A stretch of 64,000 bases of DNA from Streptomyces musisoli (GTDB lineage: Bacteria > Actinomycetota > Actinomycetes > Streptomycetales > Streptomycetaceae). This document shows, piece after piece, positions 42,537 to 52,200 of the stretch. The notes beneath the pieces are model-generated. The model ran no database searches. It was given only the letters and a program-made list of their open reading frames with translations, and was not told the DNA's origin. Made by a program: the position numbers and the translations under genes. The DNA lies in the NCBI RefSeq assembly GCF_016741855.1, contig NZ_JAERRH010000001.1, forward strand, positions 1 through 64,000. The letters run 5' to 3'. Numbering within the stretch: the stretch's first letter is position 1; each line of letters opens with the position of its first letter.

Positions 42537-43142
42537 TTAAAGCCAATGCGCGTCCCTGGCGATCCGCAGCGCGTCGATGCGATTGCGGGCACCGAGTTTG
42601 GTCACCAGGGAGGAGAGGTAGTTGCGCACGGTCCCCTCGGAGAGGTGCAGCCCGGTCGCGATCTCGACGATGGTGTCGCCGTAGGAGAGGCGTTCCAGCA
42701 CCGAGAGCTGGCGCGCGGTCAGCGGACAGCCCGCGTTGGCGAGGGCCGCGACCGTCAGGTCCGCGTCGAAGACGCGTTCGCCCTGATGCACCCGGTGCAG
42801 GGCCTCGAAGAACCAGTTGGGCGGCACGCTCCGCAGCAGCATGCCGTCGACCCCGCCCGAGAAGGCCTGGCGGATGATCGAACGGGTGAAGCTCTCGGCC
42901 AGGACCAGGCTCCGGCACTCCGGGAGACTCGCGATCTTCTCGGCGACGCTGATCGCACTGCTGTCCGCGCCGTCGAAGCTGATTATCGCGATGTCCGGCC
43001 GGTGGATCTCGGCGAACTCCAGCGCGTCGGTGTCGCCGCCGACGGCTCCTACGATCCGGAGCTCCTCACGCTTTTCAATTAATGCGGCGAGCGCGCTTCG
43101 AGACAGCAATAAATCGTCGGATACCATCACTCGGATTCTCAT
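42537..43142 (-). CDS. LuxR-type response regulator with atypical receiver domain
   Basis: A 201-residue NarL/FixJ-like regulator. The receiver has the acidic pair in VSDDLLLSR, but at the phosphorylation site RPDIAIISFDGAD places Ser where Asp is expected. The conserved Thr and Lys are also changed (VLAES; MLLRSV). The C-terminal LuxR helix-turn-helix is intact (LTARQLSVLERLSYGDTIVE, then LSEGTVRNYLSSLVTKLGA). It is therefore likely controlled by ligand, protein contact or expression rather than phosphorylation. ATG 43142. No histidine kinase gene is adjacent. It probably regulates the PKS cluster together with the LAL protein. Confidence 0.9.
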   Translation of the reverse strand: MRIRVMVSDDLLLSRSALAALIEKREELRIVGAVGGDTDALEFAEIHRPDIAIISFDGADSSAISVAEKIASLPECRSLVLAESFTRSIIRQAFSGGVDGMLLRSVPPNWFFEALHRVHQGERVFDADLTVAALANAGCPLTARQLSVLERLSYGDTIVEIATGLHLSEGTVRNYLSSLVTKLGARNRIDALRIARDAHWL

Positions 43143-44610
43143 TGATTCCCCTGAGTGAGAATAGGCTCGCTGGCGGTGGAGAACAGGTCCGGTCGAATAT
43201 CGCGTCAGTGGTTCGGTGCGGAGACGGTGCGTCCGGCTCGATGCCGAAACCCCTCGGCTCCGCCCGGTTCGTGCTTCCATGAGCGCACGGTTCCGGCCAC
43301 CGCCTCGACCCTCGGCGCCCCGGAGGATACGCAGGCAATCCGCCACGACGGCCGAAAGTCGCCGGTATGGCGGAAACGGGTGCATTCTCGGCCGGCGGCG
43401 GACGCACCAGACGCCCCGACGAAGAGCGGCCCGTCCGCCGGCCCCTCGCCGCGCCGGCTGCCCCCGGCCACCTTTACGCAGGTCAGTGCCGTTATCCCGA
43501 GACCGACAACCCTGTCCGCGAGGGAGCTGCCGCGCCGTCCGAGCGGCCGGCACCCGCGCCGTGAAACGCCAGTGCCTTTGGTGAACCGCGAGATGCGGTG
43601 AAGCAGCCGACGGTACGTCTGCCCGATTCGTACGGCCGGCGGAAACCCGCAGGAAGTCAATCCGACCTCTGGTTGAAACGACCTGGCCATGCGATAGCGG
43701 TTAAATCTTGCCATACGCCCGGAGTCGGCGATCGACAAGTACACCGTGCAACCTCCCCCGTTTGAGGCCGACAGCGGTCGAAGATAGTCAATAGAACTGT
43801 TACCGGTCAAGAGGTTTAGGCCAAAGCTTGCCCGAGCTGCGGCGTCCGCTGAAATGCCGGAATTCGGTCGCACATGGCGGCGCACAGTCGGAATTTTCGA
43901 GTCCGATTCGCGCACGCAATTCCTGGTCCGATCTCCGGCCGGCCGGCCGAGTCCGTCGGCGTAAAGCGGATCTTCGACTAAATCCGAGGTTCGAACCTGT
44001 CGGAGTCGAGGTGAACGTGATGTGAGCCCGTACAGCAGGATCATGTCGCATGTCGGCGCGGACTGATCTGCAACTTTCGATCCTTGAACCCTCAAGCCCC
44101 TTTGGGCCCGCATCAGGAGCAGATTCCGGAACATCTGCTTCAGTCGCGGATTCCAAATAGGGTGCTCTTTACATCTTTATCCGAATGATCATTTGCAGTG
44201 CATAAATGAGCAAACGGCTCTCTCTCTCGCAGGCCCCCGTCCTCCGAGAAGGTCTGGGACGGACGCGGTACGGAACGGGCGGAGATCAATGACGAGAGCG
44301 CCCCGAATGCTGCGGAGAGGGAGCGGAGTGCCGCCTCGATGATCCCGCACATTCCGCCCTGCGGAACACGGGGGCCCGCCGTCCTGCGCGATCACGCAAC
44401 ACCGTGGAGGGCCGGTACGGGCGCGGCACGGGCCAGTACCGGCCCCCGGCGCCGCCGGCCCGCGACGGGGCACGGCAAGCCCGGCAGCCCCGCCCCGCCG
44501 GCCCGGCGCAGCCCGTCTCCGTGATCGTCCGACTCGGCCGGAAAAGAACGAGCCGGACACGTCTCCGTGTCCGGCTCATTCCGAGGGGCAAATTGCAAAT
44601 AGTCTTCCGG
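43143..44610. other. 1.47-kb gap of lower GC, no convincing gene
   Basis: This is the longest non-coding stretch in the window and visibly poorer in G/C than the flanks, especially 43600-44260. Long open frames cross it but lack codon-position bias, start signals and recognisable motifs. It lies upstream of the atypical response regulator and downstream of the efflux gene, so it must include the promoter of the regulator. It ends with an intrinsic terminator (44550-44577). It may hold small RNAs or distant regulator sites that cannot be seen by eye. Confidence 0.6.
44550..44577 (-). terminator. Intrinsic terminator of the efflux gene
   Basis: GAGCCGGACAC and GTGTCCGGCTC form a perfect 11-bp stem with a 6-nt loop. 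On the minus strand the hairpin is followed by GTTCTTTTCC, a T-rich tail. It lies 33 bp beyond the stop of the MFS gene. Confidence 0.85.
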
Positions 44611-46089
44611 TTACGCCCGCGTGGACGCCGTCCGGCCGTCGAGCGATTCCTGGGTTTCCCGTTCGGCCGACGCCATGGCCGGCAATGCGAGAGCAGCCAG
44701 CCCGGCCAGGAGCATGAGACCGGCGTTCACGAGAAAGGCGGCGCGATAGCCCTGCACCAGCGCGTCGAGACGGCCCTTGTCATGGCTCGCATGAGAGGTC
44801 ACGCGGGACGCGATGTTCACGAGCACGGCGAGACCGACGGCTCCGCCGATCTGACGGGATGTGTTGAGCAGGCCGGAGGCGGCACCGGCGTTGCGGGGAT
44901 CGACCCCCGCGGTGCCGCTGATGGTGACGGCGAGCAGCATGATGCTGACGCCGAACCCGCCGGTCAGGTTCGGGAGGAGGATGTGGGTCACGTAGGCCTT
45001 GTGGGTCGGGATGGTGGCGACCCAGGCGATGCCCCCGGCGGCGATGAGGCCGCCGGCCACCAGCAGCGGCCGGGGGCCGACCTTGGGGACGAGCTGGCGG
45101 GCGACGATGGCACCGACGATGAAGATGACGGTGACCGGCAGCATGGCCATACCGGTGCGCAGCGCGCTGTAGCCGAGGACCTGCTGGCAGTACAGGGACA
45201 TGAAGAACATCAGGGCGGTCAGCGTCACGCCCAGGCAGAACATGAGCACGTTCGCGACCCGCAGGGTCCGCGGCCTGAGCAGGTCGAGCGGGATGAGCGG
45301 GCTGGAGCCCTTGGCCTCGGCCACCAGGAACGCGGCGATGAGGACGGCGGCCGCGCTCAGCGGCACCAGGGTGTTCGCCGAGCCCCAGCCCTCGCTGGAG
45401 GCCTCCGACAGCCCGTAGGTGAGCGCGCCGATCCCGAGGGTGACGCAGAGGGCACCGGGCAGGTCGAGCCGCACTCGCTCCTTGGCGGCGGTGGGAAGCA
45501 GGAACAGCACGGCTGCGACGAACAGCGCGATGCCGGGCGGGACGTTGACGAACAGCACCCAGCGCCAGCTCAGTTCGGCGGTGAGGACACCACCGAGGAC
45601 CACGCCGGCCAGGCCCGCGATCCCGCCCATCATGCTCCACAGCGCCAGGGCACGCCCCCGTTCGCGTTCGTCGGTGTGGCTGGCGGTGATGAGACTCAGA
45701 CTGGTGGGGGTCAGTGCGGAGGCACCGGCACCCTGGGCGATCCGGGCCGCGATCAGAACGGGGCCGTCGGACGCCAGGCCGCCGATCAGGCTGGTGACGG
45801 TGAAGACGACCGCGCCGAACAGGAACACCCGTTTGTGTCCGAAGAGGTCACCGGCCCTGGCGGCCAGGAGCAGGAAGCCGCCTAAGGTGATCAAGTAGCC
45901 GCTGACCACCCACTGTTGCCCATCGGTCGACAGACTCAGCCCGGTTTTCATGTCCGGCAGGGCCACGGTCACGATGGTGGAGTCGAGGACGACCATGAAC
46001 AGGGCGAGGCAGGACATGGCCACGACAACGCCGAGCGGCAGGTTGGGCCGGAGAACAGGGGGTGGTGACGCGACTCGGGTCTCGGACAT
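44611..46089 (-). CDS. MFS drug efflux transporter, DHA2 (14-TM)
   Basis: A 492-residue major facilitator of the EmrB/QacA group with about 14 hydrophobic segments. Motif D1 reads LDSTIVTVALPDM near residue 33, motif A-like AARAGDLFGHKRVF, and motif C GGIAGLAGVVLGGVL. Likely exports the cluster product or another toxic compound. The divergent TetR gene and its three tandem operators (46116-46160) lie directly in its promoter, a classical drug-inducible efflux pair. ATG 46089. It terminates at a strong hairpin. Confidence 0.95.
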   Translation of the reverse strand: MSETRVASPPPVLRPNLPLGVVVAMSCLALFMVVLDSTIVTVALPDMKTGLSLSTDGQQWVVSGYLITLGGFLLLAARAGDLFGHKRVFLFGAVVFTVTSLIGGLASDGPVLIAARIAQGAGASALTPTSLSLITASHTDERERGRALALWSMMGGIAGLAGVVLGGVLTAELSWRWVLFVNVPPGIALFVAAVLFLLPTAAKERVRLDLPGALCVTLGIGALTYGLSEASSEGWGSANTLVPLSAAAVLIAAFLVAEAKGSSPLIPLDLLRPRTLRVANVLMFCLGVTLTALMFFMSLYCQQVLGYSALRTGMAMLPVTVIFIVGAIVARQLVPKVGPRPLLVAGGLIAAGGIAWVATIPTHKAYVTHILLPNLTGGFGVSIMLLAVTISGTAGVDPRNAGAASGLLNTSRQIGGAVGLAVLVNIASRVTSHASHDKGRLDALVQGYRAAFLVNAGLMLLAGLAALALPAMASAERETQESLDGRTASTRA

Positions 46090-46115
46090 GGAGTCTCCTC
46101 AGTGACTGACCGCGA

Positions 46116-46160
46116 GTGAACCACGCTGACGTGAACAGCGTTCACGTGAACAGCGTTCAC
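46116..46160. promoter_or_regulatory. Three tandem 15-bp operators for the TetR regulator
   Basis: GTGAACAGCGTTCAC occurs twice back to back (46131-46145 and 46146-46160). Each copy is an inverted repeat, GTGAAC-AGC-GTTCAC. A degenerate third copy, GTGAACCACGCTGAC, lies directly before them (46116-46130). The array sits between the divergent efflux and TetR genes, 27 bp from the efflux start codon, so a bound repressor would cover both promoters. Confidence 0.85.
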
Positions 46161-46201
46161 GTTACGATGTCGTCCGGCGGATGTCAATCAAGGGAGACGC
46201 A

Positions 46202-46858
46202 ATGCCACTGCGCAAAGCCGACGTTGTCCGGGAAGCGCTGCGCTTCCTGGACGCCGAGGGCCTCGACCAGCTCACGATGCGCAAGCTCGGGGCGGCACTC
46301 AACGTGCAAGGTGGCGCTCTCTACCGGCACTACCCGAACAAAGAGGCCCTGCTCGACGCCATGGCCGACAAGATCGTCGAGGGCATCGGCGCCCCCCTGC
46401 CGGGCGTCCCCTGGCCCGACCAGGTCCGGATCCTCGGCAAGCGGCTCCGCGCGGCGCTGCTCAGCCATCGCGACGGCGCCCGGGTCGTGGCCGGCACGTT
46501 CGCCCCCGGAGCCAACACCATCATCGGCTCGGACACGTCCGTCCAGGTGCTCTGCGGGGCCGGTCTGCCGCCCGCGCAGGCGGGCTGGGTCACCTTCGCC
46601 CTCTTCTACTACGTCCTCGGCCACACCATCGAGGAACAGGCCCAGCTGCGGCTGCCGGCCGGCCACGACTGGCGGACCCACACCGAACGGCTCGACGTCG
46701 AGGTGTCACCGCAGTACGCGGCGGCACTCGACTCGCTGACGAGCACGGACCCGGCGGAACGGTTCGACTACGGGCTGAACATCTTCATCGACGGGCTCTG
46801 CCGGCTCCGGACGACCCTTCCGCCGCAGGAGGAAACAGCCGGCCACGCCGCTCCCTAG
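46202..46858 (+). CDS. TetR-family repressor of the efflux gene
   Basis: A 218-residue regulator closely resembling the TetR class itself. The N-terminal helix-turn-helix reads GLDQLTMRKLGAALNVQGGA and LYRHYPNKEALLDAMAD (residues about 23-60). The C-terminal ligand-binding domain follows the TetR_C pattern (GAGLPPAQAGWVTFALFYYV, GHTIEEQ). ATG 46202 is preferred over 46181 because AAGGGAGA precedes it by 5-8 nt. Divergent to the MFS gene; the 15-bp palindromes between the two genes are the likely operators. Confidence 0.93.
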   Translation: MPLRKADVVREALRFLDAEGLDQLTMRKLGAALNVQGGALYRHYPNKEALLDAMADKIVEGIGAPLPGVPWPDQVRILGKRLRAALLSHRDGARVVAGTFAPGANTIIGSDTSVQVLCGAGLPPAQAGWVTFALFYYVLGHTIEEQAQLRLPAGHDWRTHTERLDVEVSPQYAAALDSLTSTDPAERFDYGLNIFIDGLCRLRTTLPPQEETAGHAAP

Positions 46859-46996
46859 GAGTGCGGGCCGCGGTCGCCGGCCGGTGGAGTGTCCGGCCGG
46901 CCGTCGACGGAAGGGGGAGCGGGAACCGACAGCGGTCGAACGGCGCGCCCCGGGCCTCTCGTTCGGATCGCACCGGGCCGATCCGGACGAAAGACC

Positions 46997-47953
46997 CTAG
47001 TGGCTCGGCACACCGCCGGACGGTCTGCCGCCTTCGGAACTCAGCAGGGTGTCCAGTTCCCGGATCACCCGCCGGGCGCACGCGGCCGCCGCCGGCACGG
47101 CGCCCTGCATCAGGAAGTAGCCGTGGACCAGCCCCTCCCCCGGTACATGGCGTACGGAGACCCCCGCGGCGCGCATCCGCGCCACCAGTTCCACGCCCTC
47201 GTCGTGGAGCGGGTCGTATTCGGCGGTGGCCACGATCGTCGGCGGCAGGTTCCGGAGGTCCGCCTTCAGCAGGTCGACGGCAGGGTCGGCGCGCCGCCGC
47301 GGATCGGGCACGTACTGCGCGTAGTTCCAGGCCATGTCCTCGACGCTCAGCAGGTATCCCTTGCCGCGTTCACCGGCCGAGGCGATGATCAGACTCGGGT
47401 CCACCGGCGGGTAGATCAACAGCTGTGCGGCGAAGCGGAGTTCGCTCGCCTCGAGGACGACGCCCAGGGACAGGCTGGCGCCGGCGCTGTCGCCCGCGAT
47501 CACGTGCGTCCGGCCGGGGAAGGACCGGGCCGTCCACCGGGCCGCGGCGATGGCGTCGTGCAGGGGCGCGGGATAGGGGAACTCCGGCGCCCGCCGGTAG
47601 TCGACCGAGACCACGACCGCGCTCAGCGACCCCGCCAGGTCCCGGCAGACCCAGTCGTGGCTGTCCAGGTCCCCCAGCGACCATCCCCCGCCGTGCAGGA
47701 AGGTGACCACCCGCTGCCCGGCGGACTTTGGGGTGTAGACCCTGACCGGGAGCGCCGTCCCGTCCGGACCGTCGATCGTCCGGTCGGCCGCGACCACGGC
47801 CGGGCCGGAACCTTCCTTGTCCCGATCCGGGCGGACCGCGTTCGCCCGGTACCGCTCGCGCGCCTGCTCGATGGTCAGTTCGCGATCCGGGACCGGGGGG
47901 CCGTCGACACTCTGCCAGGCGATCAGGTGCCGGAGTAGACGGTCCAAAGGCAT
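46997..47953 (-). CDS. Alpha/beta hydrolase, HSL (hormone-sensitive lipase) family
   Basis: A 318-residue esterase with the HSL marks: oxyanion loop FLHGGGWSLG near residue 83, nucleophile Ser in IAGDSAGASLS near 155, Asp in YDPLHDEG and His in LVHGYFLM. Such enzymes hydrolyse small acyl esters or lactones. It is transcribed in the same direction as the PKS genes but is separated from the thioesterase by 461 bp, so it may have its own promoter. ATG 47953 follows GGGGGAGAA. Tailoring or unrelated metabolism are both possible. Confidence 0.9.
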   Translation of the reverse strand: MPLDRLLRHLIAWQSVDGPPVPDRELTIEQARERYRANAVRPDRDKEGSGPAVVAADRTIDGPDGTALPVRVYTPKSAGQRVVTFLHGGGWSLGDLDSHDWVCRDLAGSLSAVVVSVDYRRAPEFPYPAPLHDAIAAARWTARSFPGRTHVIAGDSAGASLSLGVVLEASELRFAAQLLIYPPVDPSLIIASAGERGKGYLLSVEDMAWNYAQYVPDPRRRADPAVDLLKADLRNLPPTIVATAEYDPLHDEGVELVARMRAAGVSVRHVPGEGLVHGYFLMQGAVPAAAACARRVIRELDTLLSSEGGRPSGGVPSH

Positions 47954-48414
47954 CGCGGTTCTCCCCCGTATTCGGTCGGCGGGTCGGGGCGCACTTTCCC
48001 CGAATTTATTTCGCCGGCACGGCGACGGGAAGAGACGGCAGCGGACGCATGCGAAATTCACGGCACGCGGTGTGACTTCAATGCGGTGACCGGTGCAGCG
48101 CCCGTGGATTCCGTGGAAAGTCGTCGAAGAAACGAAAAGACACGCATCGCGGAACCTCGGCCCATGCGTAATACCGCCACGGAATCCGGCCCCCGTCGCG
48201 AACCGAGGATGCCCGCGCGCCGCGCCGTGGGCCCGGCGCGCAGCGCAAAGCCCTGGTCCCGGCCTTCACGCTCCGGTTCACGGCGGCGGAACCGAATACC
48301 TCAGGACCAGGACCAGGGCGGTCGTGCGGCACCTGTGGGGGCGGGCGGGCTTCACCCTGCCGCGCCACCGCATTCCCCGAAGAGCGATTCTCCGCGGAGC
48401 ATCGCCCTCCGCCG
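47954..48414. other. Intergenic region, no gene seen
   Basis: A 461-bp gap between two minus-strand genes. An AT-rich patch at about 47998-48012 (CCGAATTTATTTCG) 45-60 bp before the hydrolase start may be its promoter. Frames crossing the rest have no start signal or familiar sequence. Confidence 0.45.
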
Positions 48415-49206
48415 CTACCCGGAGTGGGACAGGGCGGTCGGCTGTGCGGTCCTCGGGTCGGGGCCCGCGGTCCGTGTCAGGTCGGCGAGCAGGTCGTCCA
48501 GGACCGCCTGGAAGTGGTGCCGGATGTAGAAGTGGTCGCCCGGGTAGCGGTGCAGCGTAAAGGCTTCCGGGCCGGCTGCCCACTTCTCCCACCCCGCCAT
48601 GTCCCCGGGGTCGGCGATGGCGTCGTCGTCGCCGGCGAAGGCGGCGACGGCGCACCGCAGCGGGACGGGCGGCTGGAGTCCCAGCCCGGTGTACAGCCGG
48701 GCGTCGGCGCGGATCAGGGAGATGAAGGAGTCGACGGTGGCCTGGTCCTGTTCGATCTGTCCCGGGAGAGCCTCACCGCCGAGCATGAGATAGGCGGTGA
48801 CGGGATCGCTGAGCAGGGTCTGCGCGGTGCTGGTCCAGTACTGGTGGTCCGGCGCCGAGATCCCCGAGGGGCACAGCAGCGCGGGGCCACGGTTGGCGCG
48901 CTCCAGGGCCCGGCAGACCTCGAAGGCGTAGCGGCCGCCGCCCGAGTGCCCGAACAGTGCCGTCGGGCGGCGCTCGCAGAGCCCCGCGATCGCGTTCGCG
49001 GTCTGCCTGACGAGGCGGGGAAGGTCGGTGATGGGCAGCTCGGCGGTGCGGGCCTCGCGTCCGGGGGGCTGGACGGCGAGGATCTCGACGCCGCTGACGT
49101 CGGCCCAGGGCGCGTAGAAGTTGGGGCCGCCGCCCGGGTGCGGCAGGCCGATCACGCAGACCGGCGCGTCCGGGTCGGGCGCGATGGGGACGATCCAGTC
49201 GTTCAC
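48415..49206 (-). CDS. Type II thioesterase of the polyketide cluster
   Basis: A 263-residue alpha/beta hydrolase with FGHSGGGRYAFEV, where the usual GHSMG is GHSGG, Asp in AGDDDAI and His in PGDHFYIRHH. The opening VIGLPHPGGGPNFYAPW and QPPGREAR are standard for stand-alone thioesterases. ATG 49206 overlaps the stop of the large PKS gene by 4 bp, so it is translated with it. It probably releases the product of, or cleans misloaded acyl groups from, this single-module synthase, which has no thioesterase domain of its own. Confidence 0.92.
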   Translation of the reverse strand: MNDWIVPIAPDPDAPVCVIGLPHPGGGPNFYAPWADVSGVEILAVQPPGREARTAELPITDLPRLVRQTANAIAGLCERRPTALFGHSGGGRYAFEVCRALERANRGPALLCPSGISAPDHQYWTSTAQTLLSDPVTAYLMLGGEALPGQIEQDQATVDSFISLIRADARLYTGLGLQPPVPLRCAVAAFAGDDDAIADPGDMAGWEKWAAGPEAFTLHRYPGDHFYIRHHFQAVLDDLLADLTRTAGPDPRTAQPTALSHSG

Positions 49207-52200
49207 GAGTGCTGCTCCTTGGCGTGGCTGACCCCTGCGGCGGCCATGGCGCGGCCGGCCAGGTCGCGTATGCCTTGGCTGGCAAGGATCTCCAGGGTGG
49301 GGATGTCGAGGTCGAGTTGGCGTCGCAGGGTGACGCCCAGCTCGGTCGCCAGAATCGAGTCGAGTCCGAGGCGGTTCAGCGGTACCGAGGGCGAAAGGCG
49401 TTCCGGTTCGGTCCGCAGGATGGCGGCGATGACTTCGGTGAGCGCATGGGTGGCCAGGTCCTCCGCCTCGGCCGCGTCGCCGGCCAGCAGCTGCTCGCGC
49501 AGGCTCCCGCCGGCCCGGTCCTGCTGCCCGGACGCCGAGGTGATGAGCTGGGAGAACCGTGCCGCGGCGCTGGACGGGAACATGAGGCCGGCCCGTTCCC
49601 AGTCGACGCGTGCGATCACCGCGCTGTGCGGCGCGTCGCCGATGAGGAGCCGGCCCAGGGAGTCGAGGGCTTCGGCGGTGGAGATCGGCACGAGTCCGAG
49701 CCTGGTCATGGATTCGGAGAGGTTGTCGCGGACGACGACGCCGGTGCCGGCGATGGCTCCCCAGCCGACGGCGAGTGCTGCCTGGCCGCGGTCGCGGCGC
49801 TGGCGGGCCAGGGTCTCCAGGCCCAGGTTGGCGGCTGCGTAGGAGGCCTGGAGCCGGTTCCCGAGCAGCGCGGAGACGGAGGAGTAGAGGACGAAGTGGT
49901 CGAGGTCGCAGTCGCTGGTGAGTTCGTCGAGGAGCCGGGCGCCGGCGACCTTCGGGGCGAGGACGCCTTCGTACCGGTCGCCGGTCAGCTCCTCGACGGG
50001 CCCGTCGTCATAGCGGGCCGCGCAGTGGAACACTCCGCGCAGTCCGCCCGGCGCGCAGGTCCGGGCGTGGTCGACGACCCGGGTCATGGCGGCCCTGTCG
50101 GTGACGTCGGCGGCCATGAAGGTGATGCCGGCGCGGTCCGGCTCCTGGGCGGGCTCGCGGCGTCCGGTGACGATGACCTGCCCGGCGCCGTGGTCGACGA
50201 GCCAGGATGCGGTGGCGGCGCCGAAGCCGGCGGTTCCGCCGGTGACGAGGTACACGCCCTCGGGGTCGAACGCCACGCGCTGGGCGGCGATGCCGGTGGT
50301 GTCGATGACGAGCTTGCCGATGTGCTCGGACCGCTTGAGCCGGTTGAACGCGTCATCGAGGCGGGCTGCCGGGTAGACGGTGTGCGGCAGCGGTTCGATA
50401 CGTCCCTCTCCGGCCAGCCGGGCGATGTCGCTCAGGACCTCGCCGGCTCGCTCGGGACGCCGGTCGATGAGCTGGGCCAGGTCGACGGCGAAGTAGGACA
50501 GGGTGTTCAGGAAGGGGCGCAGCCGCAGTCCGGCGTCGCCGTACAGGTCCCGCTTGCCGAGTTCGACGAACCGTCCGTCGGGGGCGAGCAGTTCCAGGCA
50601 GTTCACGGCGGCGGTTCCGGTCAGGGAGTTGAGGACGATGTCCACACCCCGTCCGCCGGTCAGTTCCCGGACCTGGTCGGGGAACGCGTCGGAGCGCGAG
50701 TCGAGCGCGTGCTCGGCGCCCCGGTCCAGGAGGAGCTGCCGCTTCTCGGGTGTACCGGCGAGGCCGATGACGCGCACGCCGGCCAGGCGTGCCAGGTTCA
50801 GGGCGGCCAGGCCGACACCGCCGGCGCCGCCGGGCAGGAGCAGGGTCTCGCCGGCCGACATGCCGGCCAGCACGTTGAGGCTGTAGTGGGCGGTCGCGTA
50901 GACGAGCGGCATGGTCGCGGCGTGCTCGAAGTCCATGCCTTCGGGAATGGGGACGGTGACCGCCGCCTCGGCCATGACGTGGCTGGCCAGGGAGCCGCAG
51001 CCGACGGCCATGACGGCTTGGCCGACGCTCAGGCCGGTGACGCCGGGGCCGGTCCTGGCGATCACGCCGGCGCATTCCTGGCCGATCAGCGGACCGGCGT
51101 TGACGCCTGCGCGCCAGTCGGCCTGCATGGGTTCGATGGGCATCAGGCCGGTGGCCAGCATGACGTCCTTGTAGTTCAGTGCGGCCGCCTTGACCTCGAT
51201 GACGACCTGGCCCGGGCCGGGTTCGGGCATCGGGATCGCAGCGGGCCCGAACTGCGGTGTCAGCGCGATCGTGCGCACCTGGAGGGCCGTTGCCTGGTCC
51301 GTGGGCGTGGTGCGCGGCCGGCCGGCTTCGCCCGTGGACGCCGGCACGGGGGCGACGCGCGGCACGCGTACCTCGTCCGGGAGGACGGCGAACTCGTCCT
51401 CCTGGCCGGTGTCGGCCGTGAGGACCTCGGCGACGCGGTCGCTCAGCGCCGGGTCGAAGGAGGGCTCGACGGCGATCCGGCGGATGGTGATGCCGGGTAT
51501 CTCGTTGGTGATGGTCCGGGCCGTGCCCCAGGCCGAGGCCGCCGCCATGCTGCCGGCGCCGTCGGTTCCGGGGTGTGCCATGGCGCCGCAGGGCCCGGTG
51601 ATCAGCCAGAGCGTCAGCCGTGCGTCGGGGGTGTCGGTGAGGCGCTGCTGCCAGGCGAGCGACAGGTCGCGGAGGATCTGTCCGGCGTCTGACGCGGCCG
51701 CGACCGGGTCGTCGCCGTCGTCGGAGAGGACCAGTGCGACCGCGGTCGCTGAGTCGGCGGCGTCCTGCTGGACCGCGTCCGTCCAGTGTGCGGTGTCGCC
51801 GGGGGCGACGGCCGTGGGGGCCGCGGCGTCGAGCGTGGCGGCGAGCCGCTGTGCGAACGGCAGTCCGCCGTGGTCCGCCAGGACCGTCCAGGCCGTCGGG
51901 GTGCCTGCGGTGTCCGTGGCGAGCGGCGTGCCGGAGTCGTCCGTGAAGGCGGCCGTCTCCGAGGTGGCTGCCCATATGCCCAGCGGGGGCTGCGGGCGGC
52001 CCTCGATCAGGCGGAGCCGCATGTCCTTGATGGTGATGGCGACGGTGCCGTCCGGGTGGGCCAGCGTCACGTCCCAGACGGCTTCCCGGCCGGTCTCGGA
52101 GTGGGCGACGACGTGCACGACGCCCTGTGTGGGCGGCCGTGACCAGGCGGTGAGCGCGCCGAACTCGACGGGCATGAACAGCATTGAGCCGTCGCACAGG

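Noticed and set aside
43205..44134. A 309-codon minus-strand frame in the long gap
   Set aside because: No third-position GC bias, Ser/Arg-rich random composition, no ribosome binding site and no recognisable domain.
44404..45885. A 493-codon plus-strand frame overlapping the efflux gene
   Set aside because: It crosses the terminator hairpin and mirrors the MFS transporter; composition is Gly/Asp/Gln-rich with no structure.
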